Notes under the pieces: model-generated
What the model saw: the letters and a program-made list of their open reading frames with translations, nothing else
Database searches by the model: none
What the model was told of the DNA's origin: nothing
Assembly (NCBI GenBank): GCA_023525715.1
Contig: CM042010.1
Location: 62,051,729-62,115,728, forward strand
Origin: Cichorium intybus
Taxonomy: Eukaryota > Streptophyta > Magnoliopsida > Asterales > Asteraceae
Length of the DNA stretch: 64,000 nucleotides
Direction: 5' to 3'
Shown: positions 9,830 through 21,989 of the stretch, piece by piece
Position numbering within the stretch: the first letter of the stretch is position 1
Layout of the letters: every line of letters starts with the position of its first letter
Translations under genes and position numbers: made by a program

Positions 9830-10330
9830 ATTCGTAAACTTAATGATCTAATCATTTCTTTTATTTCTTCAATTAAATTTCCTTTTCCTTTTGCAATAAT
9901 ACTTTCTTGACTATTAATTATACGATCATCTCTAATTTCTAATTCTATTGGTGTATCTAAATCACTAAAAGTACTTTTCAAAATTACTTGAATTGTAGAT
10001 ATATGAATATATGCTATCTTTGATCGATCTATTTCTTTGATATGTTGTATTATTAATAATAGGTATAATTATATTTCCTTGAGTTGATTCTATAGGTATC
10101 GGTTGTTCACCTACTATTTTACCATAATAAATAATATTTTTTCTTGAAAATAGATTTTTAAGTGTATCATATTTAAAATTATGTTTTTCTGATAATGTAA
10201 AATTTGATTTTCTAATAGCATCTTTATTTATATTATTTTTATTAACTAGAGCATCAAATATATATCCTGATTCATTTTCTTCGTTATTAATAATTATTGA
10301 TTCATTATTCTCGTTAGATGTAGACATCAT
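9826..10330 (-). pseudogene. MP: MP with 426-nt and 20-nt deletions
   Basis: The length of 505 nt equals the intact 951 minus 426 minus 20. The 426-nt loss lies between two CTTCAAT repeats and is itself in frame (142 codons). The 20-nt loss shifts the frame. Both are shared with 15413-15917. Confidence 0.75.
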
Positions 10331-10723
10331 AAGAGTTGTTTTTTAATTAAATCGTTGCTTATATTTACTAATTATAGTATTTATTAAAATCATAACTTAG
10401 CTTTCAATCTTGACTTATCTTTCTACTTAAATATTGTTATTTGTCATATTAGATTGTAGTTTAGCTCGTTACTTATCATGAATTAAATTGTTACTTAGCT
10501 CTGATATAGTAAAATCGTTTCTTACCATAAAATCGTTACTTAGCTTTGATATAGTAAAATCGTTGTGTAGCTCTGATCTTAATTAAATTGTTGTTAATTG
10601 TTGTTTAAATCGTTACTTAGCTCTGATATAGTAAAATCGTTACTTAGCTCTGATACCAAATGGGGAAACATAAATGGACATATGGATAATAACAGAAATA
10701 TAGCAAAATAAATGCGGAATGGT
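10331..10723 (-). promoter_or_regulatory. Leader and PBS
   Basis: Perfect PBS at 10647-10658 on the minus strand, followed by scattered repeats of the TATCAGAGCTAAGTAACGAT type and AT-rich leader to the MP start. Confidence 0.75.
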
Positions 10724-10906
10724 TTAACATGTGGTTTCTGAAATTCTTGCATGTAGATACTTAAGCTGATTATCGTAGATATCAACCTCTAACTGTGTTA
10801 CAGGGAGATGGATATTACGTTCAATTCTATTTTTAAATCTTTGTTTATGAATCTTTAATGCAAAATAATATCGATTGTTTTGTATTTGTATTTTCGAATC
10901 GGTCAT
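10724..10906 (-). CDS. 60-aa leader ORF
   Basis: Intact copy of the leader ORF. Confidence 0.5.
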   Translation of the reverse strand: MTDSKIQIQNNRYYFALKIHKQRFKNRIERNIHLPVTQLEVDIYDNQLKYLHARISETTC

Positions 10907-11430
10907 GATGTATGAGGATGTGTAAGGGATGTACCTGACTGATGCTTGGATTGATGCGTTGATTAACTGCTTCGTAGATGCTTCGATAGGCTCTGTTATT
11001 CAGAAGCGCGAGGCTTCAACAGAGAACTCTGCTATTCAGAAGCATAAGGCTTCAACAGAGGAATTTTGAGAGCACTCAAAACTTAACACAAATAAGCTCT
11101 GATTTATTACACTAGGCAAATGACTTATTTATAGTACATGAGGGACTCTTCTAGAGTCTAATAGTATCCTACACTAATAATACACTAACTAGTGGTGTCT
11201 AGTACTACATTATTGTGTCTAGCACCATAACAATAAAGACAAACTACATGATGGTGACAAGCACCTAATTTACATAGTGGAAAACAAACGAAAAAATATA
11301 AAAGTCTACATAATGGTAGATATGATGAGGGTGGGGTTCACAAATATTCTTTGTGAATAAATCCAAATCCTCACCAACGTGAATTAAGCGTCGTTGATTG
11401 CTTTTGTTGAGTGCGGTATACTGTTGTGTA
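10907..11430 (-). promoter_or_regulatory. Promoter and 3' UTR (type II)
   Basis: TATA at 11126-11133. Upstream is the type II palindrome GACTCTTCTAGAGTC in place of the type I sequence. The leader stem-loops are present. Confidence 0.7.
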
Positions 11431-12819
11431 CTATTCTTCCATTATCTCCATGAATGGTGTCTCGTCCTTGTTTTCTTGACAATAATTGCATTAGTGACGT
11501 GGAAAATGCATAATATGTTTGCATAATTGTTTTTTAATTTCTGCAGGTAGAACGGCAAGATGATGCGAGAATGTTTCAAATGGTTCTTCGAATCGTTCTA
11601 CGGCTTGCATTCCTTCAGTTGATATTTCTGAGTCATTTGTTGTATATAACAGAAATGTTTTACTGCAATAGTTTATCCTGACTTGTGATTTTTGATCTTT
11701 TCCGTTGCCTATTCTTGAAGAGGCTAAATAAACTCCTGCTAATGCAAAAATTAGATGGTCTTGTGTTGGTGTTTCGTGTGGTAGTTCATCTTTTGTTGGC
11801 TTGGATCCATTACTAATTCCCATGTATGCAAATGTAATACTTGTAACTAGTAGTTGAGAGTCTTCATCGAAAAATGGATAACTGGAATGTAATTTAATGA
11901 ATAAATCACGTTCTTTTGCAAAACGTGTCTTGTAATGGCGAATAACTGATTGAAAATTAGTTGGAAATTCACTTATGCATTGTAGGTTGTTTCCATTTAG
12001 GTAGATTGTATCGATGAATCCATGGGTGAAATATTCCCAAAGAGTCATTGGATCGGTAAGGTTGGCTAAGAAGATTGCTTTTCGGCCTGGCTTTCTTATG
12101 ACTGGGTAAAAGCCCATTAGTGAATGGACCTCTGTGTATGAGACTAGGCTGTCCCATAATTTTGCGAATTTTTCTGTGGTTGGTTTTTTCATTAATTCTT
12201 TTTCTTTTGTAAATGGTATAGCTTGTAGGGCTGCTTTCGCTGCTTTGGCTGCGTTTAACTGGTTTAAAGACTTTGGTTGTGGTTCTGTTTTTAAAAGGGT
12301 TCCAAGGATGGTTGTCTTTGATGATTTTTCAACGGTTTCAGTTGTAACCATTTTGTATGCTTCTCTGAATGCTGTTTCTGCTTCAGCTTTTGTTTTGTAA
12401 CTTTTGTGTGTAACGTTCTTTCCAACGATATGAGAATTTGCAATTCCCCAATCGTTATAGATTCCTTTGTGTGGTCCGTTAAAAATAACGTACCATTTCT
12501 TTGTCTCTGCATCAGTTGATTGTTGATGAGTTTTGAATATTTCTTGAGAGTTACAGATGGATGATGATGGCTTCTCCTGTTGTTTATCGGAACTGTCTGA
12601 TGAAATTTGCTGGATTGTTGGTGTAGGTGGAATGGTTGAACTGCCTGTTGACTTTTTTGCGTCTTCTTTGACTGGAGTGAACTGTGTTGACAATATCTGC
12701 AGTGTTTGTTGGAGCTGTTCTTCTTCTTTCTTGATTGTTTCTAGTTGCTTCATCATGGCTGCTTTCTGTTCCTGCTTTTGTTTTAGCTGGTGCTGGATTT
12801 GCTTCATAATGGCTTCCAT
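11431..12819 (-). pseudogene. TAV: TAV, single late stop
   Basis: 1389 nt. CAA to TAA at 11491 removes about the last 20 residues; otherwise open, viroplasmin domain intact. Confidence 0.85.
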
Positions 12820-13193
12820 TCTCTCGTCAATGTATCTGCTATGTGGTTGTGCTCACTCTTTATGTACCTGTAATGTGTATAATTTGATGATACTTTCATA
12901 TCAATGTATACTTTTGATGATACTTTCGTATCAATGTATGCTTTTGATGATACTTTCGTATCAATGTATGCTTCTGGTAATACTTTCGTATTACTGTATA
13001 CTTTTGATGATACTTTCGTATCACTGTATGCTTCTGGTAATACTTTTGTATTACTGTATACTTTTGATGATACTTTCGTATCACTGTATACTTCTCGTAA
13101 TACTTTCGTATTACTATATACTTTTGATGCATCTGTTTTGACTATTAATAAGTCTTCTGGTTGCAAATTGTATAAAATTGGTAATACAAGCAT
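12804..13193 (-). pseudogene. RNase H remnant with repeat array, 129 aa
   Basis: Open copy of the 129-codon ORF. The array is at 12877-13116. One stem is mutated (GATATG) and one loop reads AAAA. Confidence 0.7.
12877..13116 (-). repeat. 30-nt hairpin array, 8 units
   Basis: Eight units in register. Most stems are perfect; the exceptions are noted in the enclosing ORF. Confidence 0.95.
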
Positions 13194-13268
13194 TTTTCTT
13201 CATTGTTTTCTCTATCTTGAAACTGCAAAATCATAATATTGTTAATATATTCAAAAGACATATTTTAC

Positions 13269-14633
13269 TCATTCGTTATCAATATCGGATTCGGTATTTG
13301 AATCAGTAGTGTATGCGTAGATATCAATATCTGAATCTACATCTGAATCTTCAATTGGTTCATATCCTATATCATAAGCAATTTTTAATATATTTGTTTC
13401 GTTTGCTTTCTTATTTTTTATTGGACATTCATAGGCTTTATGTCCTTGTTCTTGGCATAGCCAGCATCTGCAATCTTTTTTCTTAGACGGACAATAGTTT
13501 GAATTTGATTTATATTTTTGCTTATATTGTTTTCGATTTCTAAAATATTTTCTTTCTCCGTTTTTATAGTATTGTTTATACTTTGGTTTATATGTTTGTT
13601 TTTTCCAAACCTTTTTTTTCTTTTACGCTTGTTCTTTTTACAACCGTATTGACCAATTTGATTAGATTGTTTCTCACAACATAAATTAATTTGTGCGTCA
13701 ATTTTAGTTTTTTGTTTTAGACATTTATCTTTCATCCATTCTTTTAAGACGTTTATTCGAGCACCTAATTATTCTGCTATTTTACCTTCTTGTGAAAGCT
13801 TGTTAAAATATTTTAATACACTTTGACAAACAGTAGATGGTAATTTTTGATAAAACATGTCTAAGGCTAATTTTTGTCTTGGTGGATCTAAATAATAATA
13901 TTGTTCAGCAAATTCACATATAAATGCATCTAGATAACACATATTACATATTCTTAAATTTATTAAGTGCCATAATGCTTTATTTCTAAAGGCTTCTTTT
14001 GATTCATTATCTTCTATCTTTTTTTCCTACAAACTCTTGGAGAATTTTATCTAAAACTTTTCTAAATGTTTCCATTGCGTCGGTAGTTGCTATTCTAGAT
14101 AGTTCATCTTCTTCTAATGATGATAGAAAACGATAAACATTTCCTTGTGTTTTATGCATAATGTAACTTAAGAAATTTCTTGGATGTAAATTTCTAAGTT
14201 CGTCGGTTAATTGAATTTGTATACCCATTTGATTACTCCAATCTTGTATTTTTGTTTGTGGATCTAAATCACAGTTTATAAAAAGAATATCTATGGGTTT
14301 TGGAGTGGTAAATAATTTTGGTACATATTGTTGCGGTACTTTTTCCCATTTATTTTGTTTATTTTTAATCATACCTTGTCTATACAAATAGTTTTCTTCT
14401 AAAGATGGTGGTCCATATATGTATTGATTTTGATAATCATCTTCTACATATGATTTGTTTCGTTTTATTCAAAAATTAGTATAAGGATTATTATATGGAT
14501 TTTCTTCGTCGGATGTAAAATCGTATACTACTTCGACGTCATTTTCTATATTTTCATCTTTTACTTCTTCAGGTATTTCTAATGCTGCCATTAATTTAGT
14601 TAACGTTTTTACTTGTTCTTGGAGTGTTTCCAT
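13269..14633 (-). pseudogene. CP: CP, stops and compensating indels
   Basis: Shares the TGA of 7682-9046. It also has an extra T near 14027, TAA near 13769 and a 1-nt loss near 13613, so total length remains 1365 nt. It has decayed further than its tandem partner. Confidence 0.85.
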
Positions 14634-14670
14634 TTATTATATAATTTATTTTGTAGATATAAGTATTTAG

Positions 14671-14985
14671 CTATATCTTTCTTTCTCTTATAAGTTTTTT
14701 AACTTTAATTTGATCTGTATAATCTTTGTATGATATAAAATCGTTCATATGACTAAGTCTTTTTAAACAATTAATTTCAGAATCAATTTGTAGTTTATAG
14801 AGAGAATAAAACTTTTCGTTTTCTTCATTTATTTCTATCAAATCATACATAGTAAATACTATACTACGATGATCTAAATTTGTTATGGCCTGGTGGCTTT
14901 TATTTAAGAGATAATTAAGATAATCTAAATTATTAAATTGTCTTGGTTGTCCATTTTCATAAACAAGCCAGAAGTTGTTGTTCAT
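14671..14985 (-). CDS. 104-aa ORF
   Basis: Intact; one residue (Lys to Asn) differs from 9084-9398. Confidence 0.55.
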   Translation of the reverse strand: MNNNFWLVYENGQPRQFNNLDYLNYLLNKSHQAITNLDHRSIVFTMYDLIEINEENEKFYSLYKLQIDSEINCLKRLSHMNDFISYKDYTDQIKVKKLIRERKI

Positions 14986-14991
14986 TATTTT

Positions 14992-15162
14992 TTAGTCATA
15001 ACAATTGCTTTCAAATAATTGATCTAATATATCATCATTTATATAATCTTCTTTTGTTAGTATGATATTTTTATAACTATTTTTTTTACTAGTATATTCT
15101 TTATTTCTTTTATACTTTTTAAACCATGTTTTGAATTTTTGTAACATATTTTTGATTACCAT
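14992..15162 (-). CDS. ORF III, 56 aa
   Basis: Intact tandem copy of 9405-9575. Confidence 0.5.
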   Translation of the reverse strand: MVIKNMLQKFKTWFKKYKRNKEYTSKKNSYKNIILTKEDYINDDILDQLFESNCYD

Positions 15163-15416
15163 GTTAAAGGTGGTTTGATAGAAAGTGGTTGTTTAGTATT
15201 TTTAACTTCTAATAATTTATAAATCTGTTCAAGCAAATTTTGTGTTAGATTTATTTTTTGTAATATTTCTGGTAGTTGTTTTACCAATAAGTGTTTATTT
15301 GTTTCAATGAGATTATTTAATTTTTTATTTATTATATTCATTTTTTCATTTATCGTCATTTCGTCTTTTATTTGTAAATCTATATCATATATTTTACTAC
15401 TAGATGATTCTGTCAT
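15156..15416 (-). CDS. ORF II, 86 aa
   Basis: Intact, protein identical to 9569-9829. Confidence 0.55.
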   Translation of the reverse strand: MTESSSSKIYDIDLQIKDEMTINEKMNIINKKLNNLIETNKHLLVKQLPEILQKINLTQNLLEQIYKLLEVKNTKQPLSIKPPLTW

Positions 15417-15917
15417 ATTCGTAAACTTAATGATCTAATCATTTCTTTTATTTCTTCAATTAAATTTCCTTTTCCTTTTGCAATAATACTTTCTTGACTA
15501 TTAATTATACGATCATCTCTAATTTCTAATTCTATTGGTGTATCTAAATCACTAAAAGTACTTTTCAAAATTACTTGAATTGTAGATATATGAATATATG
15601 CTATCTTTGATCGATCTATTTCTTTGATATGTTGTATTATTAATAATAGGTATAATTATATTTCCTTGAGTTGATTCTATAGGTATCGGTTGTTCACTTA
15701 CTATTTTACCATAATAAATAATATTTTTTCTTGAAAATAGATTTTTAAGTGTATCGTATTTAAAATTATGTTTTTCTGATAATGTAAAATTTGATTTTCT
15801 AATAGCATCTTTATTTATATTATTTTTATTAACTAGAGCATCAAATATATATCCTGATTCATTTTCTTCGTTATTAATAATTATTGATTCATTATTCTCG
15901 TTAGATGTAGACATCAT
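15413..15917 (-). pseudogene. MP: MP with 426-nt and 20-nt deletions
   Basis: Same two deletions as 9826-10330. Confidence 0.75.
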
Positions 15918-16308
15918 AAGAGTTGTTTTTTAATTAAATTGTTGCTTATATTTACTAATTATAGTATTTATTAAAATCATAACTTAGCTTTCAATCTTGA
16001 CTTATCTTTCTACTTAAATATTGTTATTTGTCATATTAGATTGTAGTTTAGCTCGTTACTTATCATGAATTAAATTGTTACTTAGCTCTGATATAGTAAA
16101 ATCGTTTCACCATAAAATCGTTACTTAGCTTTGATATAGTAAAATCGTTGTGTAGCTCTGATCTTAATTAAATTGTTGTTAATTGTTGCTTAAATCGTTA
16201 CTTAGCTCTGATATAGTAAAATCGTTACTTAGCTCTGATACCAAATGGGGAAACATAAATGGACATATGGATAATAACAGAAATATAGCAAAATAAATGC
16301 GGAATGGT
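15918..16308 (-). promoter_or_regulatory. Leader and PBS
   Basis: Perfect PBS at 16232-16243 on the minus strand; AT-rich leader with degenerate 27-nt repeats. Confidence 0.75.
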
Positions 16309-16491
16309 TTAACATGTGGTTTCTGAAATTCTTGCATGTAGATACTTAAGCTGATTATCGTAGATATCAACCTCTAACTGTGTTACAGGGAGATGGATAT
16401 TACGTTCAATTCTATTTTTAAATCTTTGTTTATGAATCTTTAATGCAAAATAATATCGATTGTTTTGTATTTGTATTTTCGAATTGGTCAT
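16309..16491 (-). CDS. 60-aa leader ORF
   Basis: Intact; Asp3 is Asn in this copy. Confidence 0.5.
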   Translation of the reverse strand: MTNSKIQIQNNRYYFALKIHKQRFKNRIERNIHLPVTQLEVDIYDNQLKYLHARISETTC

Positions 16492-17015
16492 GATGTATGA
16501 GGATGTGTAAGGGATGTACCTGACTGATGTTTGGATTGATGCATTGATTAACTGCTTCGTAGATGCTTCGATAGGCTCTGCTATTCAGAAGCGCGAGGCT
16601 TCAACAGAGAACTCTGCTATTCAGAAGCATAAGGCTTCAACAGAGGAATTTTGAGAGCACTCAAAACTTAACACAAATAAGCTCTGATTTATTACACTAG
16701 GCAAATGCCTTATTTATAGTACATGAGGGACTCTTCTAGAGTCTAATAGTATCCTACACTAATAATACACTAACTAGTGGTGTCTAGCACTACATTATTG
16801 TGTCTAGCACCATAACAATAAAGACAAACTACATGATGGTGACTAGCACCTAATTTACATAATGGAAAACAAACGAAAAAATATAAAAGTCTACATAATG
16901 GTAGATATGATGAGGGTGGGGTTCACAAATATTCTTTGTGAATAAATCCAAATCCTCACCACCGTGAATTAAGCGTCGTTGATTGCTTTTGTTGAGTGCG
17001 GTATACTGTTGTGTA
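16492..17015 (-). promoter_or_regulatory. Promoter and 3' UTR (type II)
   Basis: TATA at 16711-16718 with the type II palindrome upstream. It lies between the Pol-bearing unit's TAV and the leader of the next form A unit. Confidence 0.7.
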
Positions 17016-18404
17016 CTATTCTTCCATTATCTCCATGAATGGTGTCTCGTCCTTGTTTTCTTGACAATAATTGCATTGGTGACGTGGAAAATGCATAATA
17101 TGTTTGCATAATTATTTTTTAATTTCTGCAGGTAGAACGGCAAGATGATGCGAGAATGTTTCAAATGGTTCTTCGAATCGTTCTACGGCTTGCATTCCTT
17201 CAGTTGATATTTCTGTGTCATTTGTTGTATATAACAGAAATGTTTTACTGCAATAGTTTATCCTGACTTGTGATTTTTGATCTTTTCCGTTGCCTATTCT
17301 TGAAGAGGCTAAATAAACTCCTGCTAATGCAAAAATTAGATGGTCTTGTGTTGGTGTTTCGTGTGGTAGTTCATCTTTTGTTGGCTTGGATCCATTAATA
17401 ATTCCCATGTATGCAAATGTAATACTTGGAACTAGTAGTTCAGAGTCTTCATCGAAAAATGGATAACTGGAATGTAATTTAATGAATAAATCACGTTCTT
17501 TTGCAAAACGTGTCTTGTAATGGCGAATAACTGATTGAAAATTAGTTGGAAATTCACTTATGCATTGTAGGTTGTTTCCATTTAGGTAGATTGTATCGAT
17601 GAATCCATGGGTGAAATATTCCCAAAGAGTCATTGGATCGGTAAGGTTGGCTAAGAAGATTGCTTTTCGGCCTGGCTTTCTTATGACTGGGTAAAAGCCC
17701 ATTAGTGAATGGACCTCTGTGTATGAGACTAGGCTGTCCCATAATTTTGCGAATTTTTCTGTGGTTGGTTTTTTCATTAATTCTTTTTCTTTTGTAAATG
17801 GTATAGCTTGTAGGGCTGCTTTCGCTGCTTTGGCTGCGTTTAACTGGTTTAAAGACTTTGGTTGTGGTTCTGTTTTTAAAAGGGTTCCAAGGATGGTTGT
17901 CTTTGATGATTTTTCAACGGTTTCAGTTGTAACCATTTTGTATGCTTCTCTGAATGCTGTTTCTGCTTCAGCTTTTGTTTTGTAACTTTTGTGTGTAACG
18001 TTCTTTCCAACGATATGAGAATTTGCAATTCCCCAATCGTTATAGATTCCTTTGTGTGGTCCGTTAAAAATAACGTACCATTTCTTCGTCTCTGCATCAG
18101 TTGATTGTTGATGAGTTTTGAATATTTCTTGAGAGTTACAGATGGATGATGATGGCTTCTCCTATTGTTTATCGGAACTGTCTGATGAAATTTGCTGGAT
18201 TGTTGGTGTAGGTGGAATGGTTGAACTGCCTGTTGACTTTTCTGTGTCTTCTTTGACTGGAGTGAACTGTGTTGACAATATCTGCAGTGTTTGTTGGAGC
18301 TGTTCTTCTTCTTTCTTGATTGTTTCTAGTTGCTTCATCATGGCTGCTTTCTGTTCCTGCTTTTGTTTTAGCTGGTGCTGGATTTGCTTCATAATGGCTT
18401 CCAT
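17016..18404 (-). pseudogene. TAV: TAV, two stops
   Basis: 1389 nt. CAG to TAG near 18162 and CAA to TAA near 17112. Close in sequence to the TAV at 11431-12819. Confidence 0.85.
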
Positions 18405-18461
18405 TCTCTCGTCAATGTATCTGCTATGTGGTTGTGCTCACTCTTTATGTACCTGTAATGT

Positions 18462-18791
18462 GTATAATTTGATGATACTTTCGTATCAATGTATACTTTT
18501 GATGATACTTTCGTATCAATGTATGCTTTTGATGATACTTTCGTATCAATGTATGCTTCTGGTAATACTTTCGTATTACTGTATACTTTTGATGATACTT
18601 TCGTATCACTGTATGCTTCTGGTAATACTTTCGTATTACTGTATACTTTTGATGATACTTTCGTATCAATGTATGCTTTTGATGATACTTTCGTATCAAT
18701 GTATGCTTCTGGTAATACTTTCGTATTACTGTATACTTTTGATGATACTTTCGTATCACTGTATGCTTCTGGTAATACTTTCGTATTACTG
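18462..18791 (-). repeat. 30-nt hairpin array, 11 units
   Basis: Longest array in the window. The order of unit types suggests a block of units was duplicated relative to the 8-unit arrays. Confidence 0.95.
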
Positions 18792-19169
18792 TATACTTTT
18801 GATGCATCTGTTTTGACTATTAATAAGTCTTCTGGTTGCAAATTGTATAAAATTGGTAAAACATGAATTTTTTCTTTTATATTTTTGACTAAAATAGTAT
18901 CTTCATTGGTCCAAGACCATGGTATTTTTTCTGATATTTTCTTTTGTAAAATTCTTCTTTCATTTGCTAAATTTTTTAGAGAACCTTGTTCTACGATGTA
19001 GTTTAAACAGCCAAGAAATCGTTGTATTTGTTTCCGGTTTTCTAGTTTATCGGGAAATAAATACAATTTTTCTCGAACATTATCTGTTAAAGAAAGTTGT
19101 CCGTTTTCTTCGATTTTTAGACCTAAATATTCAACTTTAGTTTGTAAAAGTTTAGATTTCTTTTTTGAT

Positions 19170-19251
19170 AAAACTAAACATTTTTCTTTAATTCTTTGTA
19201 AAACTTTAATAAAACTAAACCTTTTTCTTTAATTCTTTGTAAAACTTTAAT
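19170..19251 (-). repeat. 41-bp tandem duplication in Pol
   Basis: Two adjacent copies of a 41-nt segment differing at one base, within the RT region. It is not a multiple of three. Confidence 0.9.
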
Positions 19252-20379
19252 AACTGCTTCAAGGTGTAATTGTTCATTTCCATTGGTAAAAACAATAATA
19301 TCAACAATATATGCAAGACATATTTGATCCAAACCATTTAAGGTTGAATCCATAAACCTTTGATATATTGCGGGTGCTTGTTTTAGACCAAATGGTAGAA
19401 CGTTCCATTCGTAGTGTCGCTGAGGTGGACATGAAAAAGCCGTTAGTGGTTTCGTATCTTCGTGTAGTCGTAGTTGCCAATATCCTGATTTTGCATCAAA
19501 TGTGCTAAAGTGTGTATTTCCTTTTAGTTTTTCTAAAATGTATTCTTTTCTTGGTAATTTATATGAATCTCCAATAGTTGCATCATTCATTTTTTTATAA
19601 TTAATAACCATTCTCTTTTTTCCTCGTTTTATTTCATTATGATTTTCTACATAAAAGGCGGGTACAGAGTGTGGACTCGTGCTATTTCTTATAATTCCTT
19701 TTTCTAAAAGCTGACTACATTCGGTTTTAAACTCATTTACATCTTTTATACTATATGGTATTTTATTAGGTACATTAATTTCTGCTTAGGATCTTTTAGT
19801 AGTATTTTAATTTCTTGATTATTTGTGTTTTTTAATTGATCTAATGGATTTTCACTACATACTTCTTCTAGTTGTTTTTCAGCAATATCTTTTGTTAATG
19901 TTAATAATACTCGTAGTTGAAAACCAACTTCTTGTTTCATTATTTTAATAAGATCATATTGTTTAATTATAGAGGTTTTTATAATTCCTTTAGATGGGTG
20001 TTTGATGCTTATGTATTCGGTTGTTTGAACAAAAGGATTATATAATTTTAAAAAATTATTTCCAATAACAAGATCTATTCCTGAATCATGTTGATATATG
20101 GTTGGTGTGATAAAAGGAGTTTTTTCTATAATAACACTAATATTTCTTCCTACATACCAAATGTTATGTACAGATTTATCAGCAATAGTAATTTTAATTG
20201 GTATTTTAAGTTTTTCCCATTTTGCTAAAATATTCTTTTTTCCAAAACATAGTGTTGCACCTGTATCAATATATGCGATTACTTTTCGATTATCTATTGT
20301 GGTTGTTATAAATGTACTATTAGGGTTAACTTTAGGTTTTTCTTTACTTTTTTGATTGCTATATTTGCTATATTTATTA

Positions 20380-20526
20380 TTAGTCATGACAATTACTAAA
20401 TAATTGATCTAATATATCATTATTTATATAATTTTTTAATATAATATTTTTATAACTATTTTCTTTATTTCTTTTATACTTTTTAAACCAAGTTTTGAAT
20501 TTTTGTAACATATTTTTGATTACCAT
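20380..20526 (-). CDS. ORF III, 48 aa (form B version)
   Basis: Same basic N-terminus as the form A ORF III. The middle is shortened and the end reads SNCHD, with the stop overlapping the Pol ATG. Confidence 0.5.
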   Translation of the reverse strand: MVIKNMLQKFKTWFKKYKRNKENSYKNIILKNYINNDILDQLFSNCHD

Positions 20527-20765
20527 GTTAAAGGTGGTTGTTTAGTATTTTTAACTTCTAATAATTTATAAATCTATTCAAGCAAATTTTGTGTTAGATT
20601 TATTTTTTGTAATATCTCTGGTATTTGTTTTACCAATAATTGTTGTTTCATTTCTATGAGATTGTTTAGTTTTTTATTTATTATATGCATTTTTTCATTT
20701 ACTGTCATTTCATCTTTCATTTGTAATTCTATATCATTTATTTTACTACTAGATGATTCTGTCAT
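20520..20765 (-). pseudogene. ORF II, one stop
   Basis: Coiled-coil ORF II with CAG to TAG near 20574 and a small deletion before the PPLTW end. Confidence 0.55.
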
Positions 20766-21713
20766 ATTCTTAAACTTAATGATCTAATCATTTCTTTTAT
20801 TTCTTCAATGTTTTCATCTTTTCTATTTTCCGTAGATGTTGAAGGTTGTATTTCTGAAATAGAGGATCTTCCTATAATTGTTGAAATTGGAGGCTCTATT
20901 ATTGGGTCTCTTTTAACTAAAGGTGTAATTATTTGTTGTCGAAAATCTGTTTCATAAACTGGTTTATTATCTATTCTTTTTGGTGATTCAAGAGATAATA
21001 AAGGTTCAAATAGTTTATCAATATGAATTCTATCTTCTGTTTTAAATGTAATACTATGATGAGAATTTGTTAATGCATAGTTTATTTGATATGTTAAAGT
21101 AAAAGGATGATTTCCTTTTAACATAAAATTTTGTCTTAATAATTTATATCTTACTGTAATACTATTACTTAGATTTCTATCTTTTAAACTAAGTCCTAAT
21201 TGTATATTTATATTAAATTTTATTTTTCCTTCAATTAAATTTCCTTTTCCTTTTGCAATAATACTTTCTTGACTATTAATTATACGATCATCTCTAATTT
21301 CTAATTCTATTGGTGTATCTAAATCACTAAAAGTACTTTTCAAAATTACTTGAATTGTAGATATATGAATATATGCTATCTTTGATCGATCTATTTCTTT
21401 GATATGTTGTATTTTATTTTTGATTTGTTGTTTATTAATAATAGGTATAATTATATTTCCTTGAGTTGATTCTATAGGTATCGGTTCTTCACCTACTATT
21501 TTACCATAATAAATAAATTTTTTTTCTTGAAAATAGATTTTTAAGTGTATCATACTTAAAATTATGTTTTTCTGATAATGTAAAATTTGATTTTCTAATA
21601 GCATCTTTATTTATGTTATTCTTACTGATAAGAGCATCAAATATATATCCTGATTCATTTTCTTCGTTATTAATAATTATTGATTCATTATTCTCGTTAG
21701 ATGTAGACATCAT
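20762..21713 (-). pseudogene. MP: MP, frameshifted
   Basis: Full-length MP with one extra T in a run near 21520; both halves are otherwise open. It retains the region lost from the short form A units, giving the reference for their 426-nt deletion. Confidence 0.75.
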
Positions 21714-21989
21714 AAGAGTTGTTATTTAATTAAATCGTTGCTTATATTTACTAATTATAGTATTTATTAAAATCATAACTTAGCTTTCAATCTTGACTTA
21801 TCTTTCTACTTAAATATTGTTATTTGTCATATTAGATTGTAGTTTCACTCGTTACTTATCATGAATTAAATTGTTACTTAGCTCTGATATAGTAAAATCG
21901 TTACTTATCATTAAATCATACCATATGGGGAAACATAAATGGGAAACATGGATAATAACAGAAATATAGCAAAATAAATGCGGAATGGT
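21714..21989 (-). promoter_or_regulatory. Leader, PBS degraded
   Basis: AT-rich leader. At the PBS position (about 21918-21932) only the last bases of the motif remain, apparently from a small deletion joining leader repeats. Confidence 0.6.

Larger units (their letters stand above)
5562..11125 (-). mobile_element. EPRV form A unit, short variant (5.56 kb)
   Basis: One unit measured from TATA to TATA. Minus-strand order: leader ORF, PBS, MP with internal deletion, ORF II, ORF III, 104-aa ORF, CP, RNase H remnant with array, TAV. It is head-to-tail with 11126-16710 and shares its MP deletions and a CP nonsense codon. Confidence 0.85.
11126..16710 (-). mobile_element. EPRV form A unit, short variant (5.585 kb)
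   Basis: Second member of the tandem. Its MP, ORF II, ORF III, 104-aa ORF and TAV all sit 5585-5587 nt from their counterparts in 5562-11125. Confidence 0.85.
18389..20387 (-). pseudogene. pol: Pol (PR-RT, collapsed RNase H), form B copy 1
   Basis: N-terminal aspartic protease (AYIDTGA), then RT with the palm motif changed to YIVD (catalytic Asp to Val near 19300). A 1-nt deletion near 19785 and a 41-bp tandem duplication at 19170-19251 both shift the frame. After the TDASK motif the RNase H core is replaced by an 11-unit repeat array, so two acidic catalytic residues are gone. The ATG overlaps the ORF III stop (ATGACTAA); the end overlaps TAV by 16 nt. Dead as an enzyme gene. Confidence 0.85.
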
